The notes beneath the pieces are model-generated. The model did no database searches and had not been told where the DNA came from. It saw nothing but the letters and a program-made list of their open reading frames with translations. DNA of 64,000 bases. Source: Xiphophorus maculatus. Its lineage: Eukaryota > Chordata > Actinopteri > Cyprinodontiformes > Poeciliidae. Positions 50,344 through 61,800 of the stretch are shown here, one piece after another (the stretch's first letter is position 1; every line of letters starts with the position of its first letter). The DNA lies in NCBI RefSeq assembly GCF_002775205.1, contig NC_036458.1, forward strand, positions 1,394,560 through 1,458,559, in the 5' to 3' direction. The position numbers and the translations under genes are program-made.

Positions 50344-52819
50344 GACTGAGCCGCTCCTGAGTCACTACTCACTTCCGGCTCTCTGACTCAGCTGGATCCG
50401 GTGCTGGAGGAACCCAGCAGGCGCCAACCGGGCCTTCAGGGCTCCTTCCACACGTCATGGATTTGTAAATGCAGCAGCTTCTGTAGCAACCAGCGCTTCC
50501 TGTTTCCAGCGACCTGCTGGAGATCCGTCAACTCAGCTTTTCAATCCGCCGTTACGCAGGACGCAACGTTTCACAATTAAAACATTTTTATTGTACTTAG
50601 TGAGATACGACTATTATCTAATATAATATCTTATTCATTGAGAGTTGGATTGGCAAAATAATTATTTATGCTTGAAAAAAATTAAAAGTTACTCATTTGC
50701 ATCAAAATCAACATACACAGAAGCTTTTATAAGGGACTGTTGACGGATTTCACATGCTAACGTTGCTAATGCTACATCACTGACCATGGAGAGCAACTCA
50801 AAAGGGTCAATGAAAGAAACTCCATTAACTGAAACAGTGAAGCATTATTTCCACTGTTGAGTTAAGCTAACACTAGCTGGTTAAATATGAGTAAACACAC
50901 CAAACGGCCACAGGATTGCGCTCTGAGCGCCGTCGAGATGAGCTTCCCAAAATCCCACAATGCTCCATTTTTCTGCGGCACGAATCAGAAAAATGATCAG
51001 CTGCTCAGTCAGCTATTAAACGGTGAAACAACCAACCAAACCATTGCAAGTTTTATTTGATCACTACAGAAAATATGATGTAAAATTACCAGAAAGAAAA
51101 ACTTTACAGAGCTGCTGCTTTATAGATCTACATGGAGTAGAGCCGTGTTTGTTTTGAAACTGTTTATTTTAGTGTAGAATGATTCATTATTTGTTCCTCA
51201 GCAGTAAAATTAATTTTATCAACAGCAAGCAGACAGACAAATGGAAGCAAACAATATAGATAAGCAGCTATAATAATATAAAATAATTGCAGAGGTGACT
51301 TAAAGATTAGATCAGAATGTAAATATTTTTTACTGTCCCTCTGGGTTTACAGGCTGCCAGTTAGAGGATAATAGAAGCATGGAAACTCAAATACATTAAA
51401 AAAATACATAAATATTTTTATTTATGTATTTTTATGTATTATCAGACAGAACAAGAGACCGAAGAACTCAGACAAAAACTGTTAAAACTTAGGGTTACGT
51501 TTGGAAAGTATAACACATTCACAATGTCAGGCTCCAAATCTGAGCTCATATAGTAAATATTTATATGACTATTTCTCCCATTTCAGGAGAAAAGTTGTCT
51601 GAAAGCAGGGGTTGGAGACCTATCGAACCAGGACACTATGGAAGGATTTAAAAGCGTTGTGGATCGCCCAGCCTTACTGTAATCATCCACAGTGGTGAAT
51701 AACCACTTATGAAAAAAAAGAAAATCTCCTGGTAGCATTCAGATAATTGCAACTTTTGCTCCACTTCTGACCAGCATCTTGAATATGATGTGGACTAGCA
51801 TAAGCGCCCCACTTTTTCCTCCAACATCTTTGTACTGGAGTCACACATAGGTTGTGGTTAGACACAGAGAAAAATGGTTTCAACTGAAGGAAGCTAATTA
51901 TCACGGCTAAAGATAAAGGAGAGAATCTGTTTTGCTTTTTTCGTTATGTGGTCTGGCTGTTGACTCTGTGCGCTGCTGCGTAACGGCATTTCTGAAGCCA
52001 CTTGTGCTCAGTGCATGGTTTTCTGTGTCGTCTATGAGCACACATGCATTTCTGGTTATCCTGTAGAAAAGTTTGCTTTGTTGTTAAAAAACTACAATGA
52101 CAGATTTTGACGGGATGCTGTGAGGCGTGCTGCGTCACCGTCCTTTTATGGAGGTGCGTTTCCGGTTTTGAGGGCATGACTCATCAGGCTCCTTTTGCTC
52201 AGACACTTAGGGAAAAAACTATGGAAATGTTGATTATGATTCTTTTTATATTTACTTTCAAGAAGTTGTTTGGCTCTGGAGATTTTTGTTTTCCAAGGAA
52301 GTGTAGCCTAGGAACTTATAAAAATATTAATACTTACTTTTAACATAGTTTCACAATTTAATCAACGTATTTCACATTTAAACATCAATCATTTGCATAT
52401 TAGAACATTCTCATTCATTACATGATCCTTCAAATGGTTTCAGTCCCTTAAAAGGAACCAATTTTTTTAGCTAAACATAAAAACGCAAAAATTATAATTT
52501 TCAGATCTCTGTATAGTTTTCTTTCGCTGACATTAATCGGAATAACTTGTAGTGAAACTAGTTCTCCATTTAACAACATGTCACTGTGGACTTTTCTGGA
52601 TGTGAAACTGATGTTTTGCACCAACGGTCAAAAGTTTCAGCTACGAACCGAACCGGTGGGTGGTCCCCCTGGTCGGTCCTAAACCCCCAAAATAGACACA
52701 CAAAACACATTTTAACAGCAGGACAGTCCAACAGGAAAAACAAATATCCATTTAAATGAGTTTGTTGGAGAGTGTCCACAGTCATGGAGCCCTCCAGGTT
52801 TGTTTTCCCACCCTGGAAT

Positions 52820-53060
52820 GACGGAGTGGGCCCTGAATCTGGAATGTCAGGAAACTTCCAACGGCCCGGACAAACTCCGGAGCAGCTGCGGGAAAATGGA
52901 GCACTTACTTCGGTCATCTGGCGGACTCGGTGCTCGGACGGCGGCTCATGTTTCCAGGCCCCGCGGCAGTCGCTAGTTTTAGCCTCGGTGGAGCCTACTG
53001 GAACAGCGCTGTCTCCGGTCGGAATGCCTCCCCACCGCCGCGGCCACACCTGACTGACTG
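52820..53060 (-). promoter_or_regulatory. Orphan GC-rich island with a minus-strand splice donor
   Basis: A GC- and CpG-richer island in AT-rich DNA, 3.4 kb upstream of the rab35 start. On the minus strand it ends in GACCGAA followed by a consensus donor GTAAGTG (exon end at 52909). It could be a first exon of a non-coding RNA or a distal rab35 promoter. Both strands have open frames here, but neither encodes anything I recognise. Confidence 0.3.
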
Positions 53061-54680
53061 ACGGCGGCTGGTGATGAGCTGATGCTGCGTTCAGGAGGGT
53101 GGGAAAATCCAGAGCTCCAACTGGAAAATCATTAAATACGTTGAATATAGAAACTTCTACCAAAAATATTTCTAACCTTTGTTTTTAATGCAAGATAAAC
53201 TAATCTTACCTGCCGAAAAGTCAATAAACCTTTCTTTAACGTAACTAAAGTACAATTCGGCGTCATGATGTATGGCAAGCTGTTAGTGACAAATATCTGC
53301 ACTTTTCCATACCGTCTAAAACTTGTTATAAAAATTACCTCGTCTGAATTGGGACACTGTAAAAGTCAGAGAAAATAAACAAAATATTGTAAAGTGCTCA
53401 AGACTGCCAAACTCCCACTAATCTTTTTATTTCATACATTAATGTCTATACTTATTTTTTACTGGTATTTTCATATTTTTTGTTTATTAGTTTATTATCG
53501 GCGCCTTGAACCACATGGATTTCTTTACCAGCAATTAAATATTTTTTTCTGTTATTTATATAGTAAGCTCTAAGGGTCAAACATTGGGTCCAGAAATCCA
53601 CCTGGGGGAAAAAACTATAAAACATTACAGTCAGAATACTATAAATATTACGAAAACAACAATAGAAAGCCAGGCAAAATCATTTTTACACTTATATTTT
53701 TAGCAGTGAGAAGAACAACGCTTTGTCCTGTCATCAAACTTCTCTTTTTAATAGCAACAAATTACTTAACTGCTAGAAAAAGTGCGGTTCACAGACTAAA
53801 CAGATTTGACACCAACGGCTTGCCGTAGGCTCCCACCAGTTGCGCTTCTGTACTGCGTGTGCAGCATTTCGTCTCTATGCTGCATTCAAGTCAACTCGTA
53901 CACTGGACTATCCGCATTAATATGACTCCAAAATGTCAAAACGAGGCCTTTTTAACTTTTCCACATAGAAAATTATCACAAAATTTAAGTGTGCACTTAA
54001 TCTACACTGAAAACAAAATAAGTGAAGCTAATTTTTATATATTTTTCAAACCTTTTCTGTATTGATAGTCACTGGTGTGTCTTAGGGTGTAAACAAAACA
54101 TTTTGACTTCCATTTTCCATTCCATGTTTTTCTACGAAAGCCATATCCATAAAGTATGGATATGGATTTGGTTCAGTAAAACTTTTGGTGACATGATATC
54201 ACCTGTGTGGTTTAGTTGTTTTTTGGTTAAAGGTTCAAATTTCACAGCGAGATTCAAATGAAACCAGCAGAAAATTTTCGGAGTAGAACTGATTTGAGCT
54301 TCAGCTGATTTGAGATGACAGACGCTGATGTGGACATCAGCTTCCTGGTTGCAACATCAGAGTCGCATCCTGTCACAGTTAGCGTTGAGAAACATTAGAG
54401 AGTTTTATAAAAACCTCAGAATTTCTGCTACCTGCTGAAGTTTTAATCCTCCTTGTTGAATTTTGATCCAAATGTCAGATGAAACTCAGGATTATTTTAG
54501 GCTACAGAAAATGCAGGTGGTTTTACAACGACATTTCTTAGAGCACACGGACTGTGTTAAATATATAAAATAGTTCCTTCTTCAAAAGATCAGGTAACTT
54601 TAGTGGCTCTAAGAGTTTTATTCTGTTGGGCGGAAAGCTAAAGTTTGGGTTGTAAATGTTGCAGACTCTTGTTCTACATA

Positions 54681-54990
54681 CAGGGTGTCCAAAGTGTGGC
54701 TCAGGGGCCTTTTGTGGTCCTTGGAGCAGCTTTGTGTGGCTCTTTAGTTTAAGAAAGGTTTACTCCATTACTGATGCAGATGGAGACTTTTTCTGGATTT
54801 TCTTTGTCTGACTTTTTCAATAACAAATTTATATCTAGGATAGAAAATTTTAGGTACAAACCAAATATTTTTCTTTTATTAGCTGTGAAGTTTTGTCTTT
54901 TAAATTTAATTTTAATGTCATAATAAGAAGGGCACAAATCTCCAGCAACTTTTAACATCAAAACAGACTTAGTCACACCCGATAATTACA
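54681..54990. mobile_element. hAT-like repeat fragment
   Basis: CAGGGTGTCCAAAGTGTGGC is the start of the same repeat type seen in foxk2 intron 3 and anapc2 intron 2. The right end was not found. Confidence 0.5.
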
Positions 54991-55059
54991 ATGTGTTGAA
55001 TCCAATTACGGGTTTTCAAAGACAGTTCTTATTTTTGCTCCAGCATAATTTCCATTTGC

Positions 55060-55350
55060 CTGATTTATAATTTTTCTCTTTTTATCAAAAACTGGATGAC
55101 AAACGTCTTTAGTCTGGTGTTTCAGTCTCAACCAGAACCTTTTCTGAAGGACAATTTTATTTACAGAAACTTCATAATTCATTTTATTTGCTGTTTCTGT
55201 TTTATTTTTAATGTTTAAGATGTCTTCCAGTTCCAGTGATATATGTTAATTAGGATTTAATTTTTTTTGATTTTTGAGAATGTTTTCTTGCATTACTATT
55301 AGTTGAAATGGCCTCAAAAACAATATTGTTTATGGTAACAACTTCTGGGA
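55060..55350. mobile_element. Unclassified dispersed repeat, inverted relative to the 16.4-kb copy
   Basis: Shares several words with 16.6-16.8 kb in inverse order, including TCAAAAACTGGATGA and GAAACTTCATAATTCATTTT. Confidence 0.45.
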
Positions 55351-55555
55351 CAATTTATCATCCATCAAAGTTTAGCATGACAAGCCAAGTTACATAAATA
55401 AGTTAAATTGATTTTTTAAGTTCTCCTTATAATACTGAGCTGGGATTTGAGATAAAAGCTGATAATCTGCACTGATCCAAGAGTTCAATTATTAAACCAG
55501 TAAAAATGCATAAAAACCAAGAAAATTTCCACCCAAATAAAATTTACAATTACTT

Positions 55556-55561
55556 TTTATT
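55556..55561 (-). other. srrm2: srrm2 poly(A) signal
   Basis: AATAAA on the minus strand, 284 bases past the srrm2 stop codon; the first canonical signal found in this flank. Confidence 0.45.
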
Positions 55562-55844
55562 AATACGATGAATCATTTTCAACAAAAGACATTACCCTAG
55601 TTTCAGTTTCTGCTCACATCGCATGGAATCGTTTACCTGTTACATAATAATAACCAAAATACAGACAGCTCATATCTACAGGAAGGACGACATTCAGCAC
55701 AGGTACAGTTAGGTTGAGGCGGCTGCAGCCTGCAACGCTCCACTTTAAACCTAAAACAGATCACTGCAGGAGCAGTTCTCCAGAACGAGTGCTGGAGTCC
55801 AGGCTGGCAGGAGGAAGAGGAGGAGGAAGGTTTCTGATGATCGC

Positions 55845-58800
55845 TCATTTTCTCCGCCTGCTGCCGGACGAGGATCTGGGCGACCGCCGGCCTGCGCTCC
55901 TGCAGGGAAAACAGAAACACTTTCATGAAAGTCTCACCGACGCGGAACAACACGACAGAATACAGATTTATTTACTTAGAACGGAACTAGGATCGGAAAT
56001 CAGGACGTTTCTGCTGACCTGGGAGCAGGAGAGGATCGAGCGGCTCGGATGTGTCTGGGAGGAGAATAACTGAGAGAACGGGAATCTCTGAGAGAGTCGG
56101 CCGGGACGCGGTGAGGCCGCGCAGGGCTGAGGGGGAAACAACAACAGCTGCATTAAACTCACACATTACACCTAAACACACACAGGAAACAGAGGAGGCA
56201 GAGAAAGGAAGGAAAGAATAAAGGAAACACTTCTGACTGAAAAGAAGAATAGGAAGGAAGACAAAAGACAGAAGGAACGACACAAAGGAAAGAATGAAAA
56301 AATGAAGGAAGGAAGGGAGAAAAGGGAAGAGGAAAGAGGTAAAGAAAGAAGGAAGGAAATAGACAAAGGAAGGAGAGGATGCATTCTCTCAGTCTCAAAC
56401 TTTAGTCCATCATAACTGAATAAACATAAACTGATTTTATTCCGGATTCTGGTCTAGTTAAATCACATCACTCCATTTCTCCTCCTCCAGACGAGCATTA
56501 CCTGTTTTTCTTGGCTTCCCCTTCATCGCTGGATGAGGAAGAGGAGGACTGGGAGCTTCGTCCTTTCTCTGGCTTCCTGTTGAAAAGAAAACAGTTTGAT
56601 GAGGAAACCAACGGATCCAAAACACCCGTCGGTTCCTCAGCTGCTCCTGCTCACCCTTTGCCCTGCTCCGCCTCCGAGTCAGAGCTGTCTGAAGATGAAG
56701 ACGAGGATGACGAGGATGATGATGATGATGATGATGAAGACGAGGACGACGAAGAGGAGCTGGAGCTGCTGCTCCTGCTGGCCTTCTCCTTCCCGTTCAC
56801 AGCAGTGTCCTTCCTGGTCGCTGGCGGCGACTGCTTCCCTTCGAGACCAGCCGTTGGATGCCTGCCTTCTGATTGGCTGACGGCCGGCGACCTCCTGATG
56901 GCGTCATGAGGCCGGCGCGGGTCAGATGGTGAGCTTCTCCGGCCCGGTGCCGCCGCGGTGCGGGGGGAGTCCCTGGGAGGAGCCTGAGCCGACGAAGAGC
57001 GACCCGCCGGCTTCCCGTCGTCTGGAAGCGGCCTCTCTCTCTCCGCCGGAGGCTTCACCTCCTTCCTGTCCGGCGGCGGAGAAGGAGACGAGGAAGAGGA
57101 GGAGCTGGAGCTGGATGAGGAGGAGGAAGAGGACGACCTTTGGGGCGGGGAGGCGACCTTTGCAGGTGGTCTCTCTGGCTGCCGGCCCCTCTCTCGCTCT
57201 CTCTGCCTGTCTGTGGAGGGCGAGCGACTGACCCGCCGCCGCTGCTGGGGAGACAGAGAGCGGCGGAACCTGGAGGGCAGAAACAGCAACGTTTCAACAT
57301 TTCAGGGCGTTGATAAAAAACTAAGCTGTTCATTTCTAAACTGTGTGACGGACAAACAGGCTGATTTCCTCCATGTCAGTCAAAATAACATCAGTGACTC
57401 TCCTCCTACGCAGGAAGGAAACAGCCACAAAATGTTAAATATTTTCATTACCTTCATCAGTGCTACACTCAGATTAAGTTGTCTGAATGTCAATATGTGG
57501 TTATAATCTCTAAGGAGGAAATTTAAGCCATTAATTTAGAAAAATGTAAATAATCCATAAATTAACATACTTTAGACTTTGGAACAATTCTGGGTTTGCT
57601 TCTGCTAATCAGCTAATAGCAGAGCTAATCTTTCTTTTAGTGATTTAGAAAATGTTTATGTTGTAACAATTCAATTCAAAAATACTTTATTGATCCCAAA
57701 GGGAAATTAATTGCTGATGTTTTACATTAAATATCTGTGTTTTACACCAACTGGTTTTATTTTTCACATCCGGTTTAATAATTGAGCCAGGTGAAGGTCG
57801 CTGTCATGACAAGCGTACGCCAGCAGGTGTCACTGTTGGCATTCCAGCTAAATACACTGAAACGCTGCTGGTGGAACAATAACACTTGAACAAACATCTG
57901 ATTCATGTAGTAAATTGTTGCATTCTGTAGGTTAGTCACATTATTTTCCTTTCCTTTGGGTGTTCATTCAGGAATATTACAGATGAGAAATGTTGTTTTC
58001 CTTAAATTTGGATGTGAACCACTCTCTACCTTTCGGTAAATATAAATAGCTTTAGATGTGTATTAATGTAAACATTATAGTGGCTTATAATATATGTTAT
58101 AATCTGCTTCATCAAAGTGAAGACCGCAGGTAAGACGTTCACTTTTAAGCAGAGCATTACGCCAGAAACTTTTCACACCTCAAGGCTCCATCCTGGAACC
58201 CCTATTTAAATCTATATGCTCTCATTGGCTCAGGTTATAAGAAGAAATCAGCATAGCTACCATAACTACGCAGATGATGCACAGCTCTACAACCCATCCA
58301 ATCACTGATCAGATGCTTAGAACAGATAAATGTGTATGAACGTTTTCTTTAAAGCTTGTATTGTTGACGGCATGTTCATAACTTTACTTTCATTACCTGC
58401 TAGGGGGACTTGGCCGTCTGAGGATCCTTGGACTTCTGGACCTAGATCTAGTGCGTCTCCTTGGACTTTTAGGCCTAGATATAGGCCTGGACCCACTGCG
58501 CCGTCTTGGGCTTCTGGGCCTAGAACCACTACGGCGTCTCAGATTTCTCAGCCTAGACCCACTACGTCGCCTCGGACTTCTGGGTCTAGAACCACTGCGC
58601 CTTCTTGGACTTCTGGGTCTAGAACCACTGCGCCTTCTGGGACTTCTGGGCCTGGAGCCATAGCGTCTTCTCGGACTTCTGGGTCTAGATCCGCTGCGTC
58701 TTCTCAGACTTCTGGGCCTAGACCCGCTGCGTCTTCTCGGACTTCTGGGCCTAGACCCGCTGCGTCTTCTCGGACTTCTGGGCCTAGACCCGCTGCGTCT

Positions 58801-61800
58801 TCTCGGACTTCTGGGCCTAGACCCGCTGCGTCTTCTCAGACTTCTGGGCCTAGGACTTCTGGACCGGCTCCTTCTGACTATTCTGTCCCATTCTCGTCCC
58901 TTGTCCCTGTCCCATTCTCGTCCCTTGTCCCTGTCACGGTCTGATGGGAATGGAGGCGGTGACGTTCTTCTGAACCGGGACGGGGGTTCTTGATACTGCC
59001 TTGGAGGAGTGCGGGCGGCTGGTGGGATGGTAGTGGTCCTCTGGGCTGGAGAGCGTGGGCTTCTAGCATTGGGGCTGGCCCTTGTGATTCTCTTGGAAGC
59101 GTCCTTGTCCTTCGCCCTGTCCCCAGCTCTGGCCTCAGGCGGAGAGAACCTCCTGCCTCGGTTGTTTTCGGGTCTCCTGGGTGGAGAGGGAGACGGACTC
59201 CGGCTTTCCGCCTGAGTGGGACTGTACCGATCTTGTCCTTTAGCTTGAGATGGGCGATCCTGGGCGGGATCTCTGAGCGGTGGTCTTTCACGCTCGGGTT
59301 TGTCCGGTCCAGGTTCCCGGTGGGGACGTCTGGGTCCGTCACCTTCAGAACCAGCGGCGCTTTCTTTCCTCCCATTGGCCAGAAACCTTTCAACAGCAGC
59401 TCCGATGGCCGACGGCGCACTTTTCCTATGAATGCTTCTCTCTTGTTCTGGTGATGCAGTTTTATCGGCGTTATCCTCTTCCTCAGAAGAAGATGAAGAG
59501 GAGGAGGATGAGGACGAAGAGGAGGATGAGGAGCTGTCACTGTCGCTATCACTGCTGCTGCTACTGCTTTCTGTTTGTTTTAGTTTCTCCTCCCGTCTTT
59601 TCTCTCTCACCGGGCTCCTCTGCTTCTCCGGAGGTCTGGACCCGTCCCCTCTACCGTCTGCAGAAGGCCCGCCATCTTTCCTACGTTTCTCACCACTTTC
59701 TTCCTTTTGCTTATTCAAATGCCTGTCTGTCGATCGTTCTTTGTGCGTTTCTTGTCTCCTCTCAATCTGGCTTCCATTGGTGCAGGATGGGGACAAAATT
59801 GGCGATGGGAAATCCCGGCCGCCTGGTATCTTGTCTCCTCTCTGTTGGCGAGGAGACGGTTGTCTCTCTCTATCCTGCCGCTGAGCTTCACCTTTTTTGA
59901 CGTCTCTTTCATTTCGTCCCCTTGTCTTTGACTGAATGTCCTTCTCACTTGTACGTTCTTTATCTACACTCCTTCCTCTTCGTGCCTGTTCCTTTTCAGG
60001 AGGAGGAGACGGAGACGAAGAGTCATGTCTCATCGTTCTATGTTTGTTCCTGTCTTTTTCCCGCTCAGGGACCCTGCTTCTTTCCCCCCTTGTTTCCTGC
60101 TGAGGAGGGGGAGGAGAAGGAGGAGAAGGAGAACAAGAAGATGAAGAGGAGGGCTCCCGTCTGATCCTCTGAGGTACGTTCTCCTTCTCTGTGTTTCTGA
60201 TTTCTCGACTCTTTGACCGCCTCCCCTTCTCATTGTTTCTAGATTGTTCTCTTTTGTCCACCTCTACGCTCTTGGAGCGCCTCCTCTTCTCCACCTCCAC
60301 GCTCCTGGAGCGCCTCCTCTTCTCCACCTCCACGCTCCTGGAGCGCCTCCTCTTCTCCACCTCCACGCTCCTGGAGCGCCTCCTCTTCTCCACCTCCACG
60401 CTCCTGGAGCGCCTCCTCTTCTCCACCTCCACGCTCCTGGAGCGCCTCCTCTTCTCCACCTCCACGCTCCTGGACCGCCTCCTCTTCTCCACCTCCACGC
60501 TCCTGGACCGCCTCCTCTTCTCTGTCTCCAGATTCCTGGAGTGCTGTCTTGAGTCCATGTCTATGCTCCTGGTCTGCCCTTTTTCTCGCTCCCTTTGTTT
60601 GCTTCTGGATTTTCTTGCTCTCCCCTGATCAACGTTTCTGTCTTTCTCTGGAGACGGAGAGGGGGACGAGGAGTCATGTCTCCTTTTGGTCTTCTCCGTC
60701 TCCCGGCGTTGCTCTTTCTCCCTCTCAGGATTGGGCCTCCTCTGCATGACAAGGGAAAACATGTTTGAAATCGTCCTCTAGACATTTTCACTCTAAATCA
60801 CAACAGTACAGTTTTCAATAAGGATGCATTCACTCCAGCCCTGTTTGGTCCTCTGTAATCAAACTCTAGTTGCCTTAGGAAGTCCGGTTCGGTTGGTGAG
60901 GTGCCAATACTAAGCTAACTGGTCCTCCAAACCTCGGTCTGCTTTCGGTTGAAGTGAACTCTGGTTAGGTTTGAATGTGAACGCCAAGCGGACCGGCAAT
61001 TGCTCCAAAAGCAGGAAGTGGACTACAGCGCAGAGCATTCTGGGTAACTACAACCAAAACAAACGCAGTAGCCTAGTGCTAGCAGGAAAAGTGACTTGTG
61101 GTCTTTAGTCAGAGACAAAAGAGAAATCCTCCCACTGCTAAAATCTGACGCCTCCATTTTTGCTTCCATTTTGTGAAGTTGGAAGTTGTACTCAGAGGTT
61201 TTGGTGTCATTTCCTTCAATAGTTCTTGGTGCAGTGCCCCTACAGGCAGGAGGGGAACAGGTTGCTCAAAGAGTTTGGTTTGTTTGACTCAGTGCAGTGT
61301 GAAAGAGAACTGCAGCAGCTGAAAATATAGCAAATGTCTAAATTTGGTCCTGAATCAAACCGAGTCTACTGGACAAACAGGTGTGAAAACACCCTAAATC
61401 TGCCTGTGCTAAATGTAAAAAGATAAAAGCTGATTACTCAGGCAGGAAACAAGTAAAATTCATATTACCCTGAATCTTGAGGATGGAGTTTTCAGGGGAA
61501 AATGTACTAAACATTTCTACTCTGAATGTTACTCTAAATCTCATTTCCTTCAGTCACCTCACCTCAGGATCGGGGATGTAATCTAGTAAAACAGAAACGC
61601 GGAGACGGAGGTATTTCTGGGGGATGAAGATTCGGGTAGCATAACGGAAACCTGGAGCTGTTAATGAACGGTGAACTCTCACCCCGTCACCCGCTTGACG
61701 CCGTGGGCTGCGCTCCTCAGAACCACGGCGCCTCCTGTCTGGCGAACGCCCCTTTCTGCCTTCTGTGTTTTTTGCGGTTTGGTCCTTTGGATGCGATCTG

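Larger units (their letters stand above)
50352..55555. other. Intergenic between rab35 and srrm2
   Basis: Mostly AT-rich DNA without a recognisable gene. It holds a GC-rich island at 52.8-53.06 kb, a hAT-like fragment near 54.7 kb and a dispersed-repeat copy at 55.06-55.35 kb, all listed separately. Confidence 0.5.

Noticed and set aside
50010-50360. 116-codon frame with WAGLTRWAGLIM repeats
   Set aside because: It is the translation of the GC-box tandem units inside a hAT MITE.
52570-53163. 197-codon minus-strand frame over the GC-rich island
   Set aside because: No domain, no homology I recognise, and the plus strand is also open; likely a product of GC-rich sequence.
55633-55899. Longer frame through the last srrm2 exon ending in a Cys-rich tail
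   Set aside because: Phase from the penultimate exon selects the frame that ends SSSGSRRRK at 55845; the Cys-rich frame does not fit an SR protein.
58330-60628. Long plus-strand open frames rich in TSGPRPAASSR and STSTLLERLLF
   Set aside because: They are the opposite-strand shadows of the two 33-bp coding repeats of srrm2, whose minus-strand exon has matching splice phases and homology.
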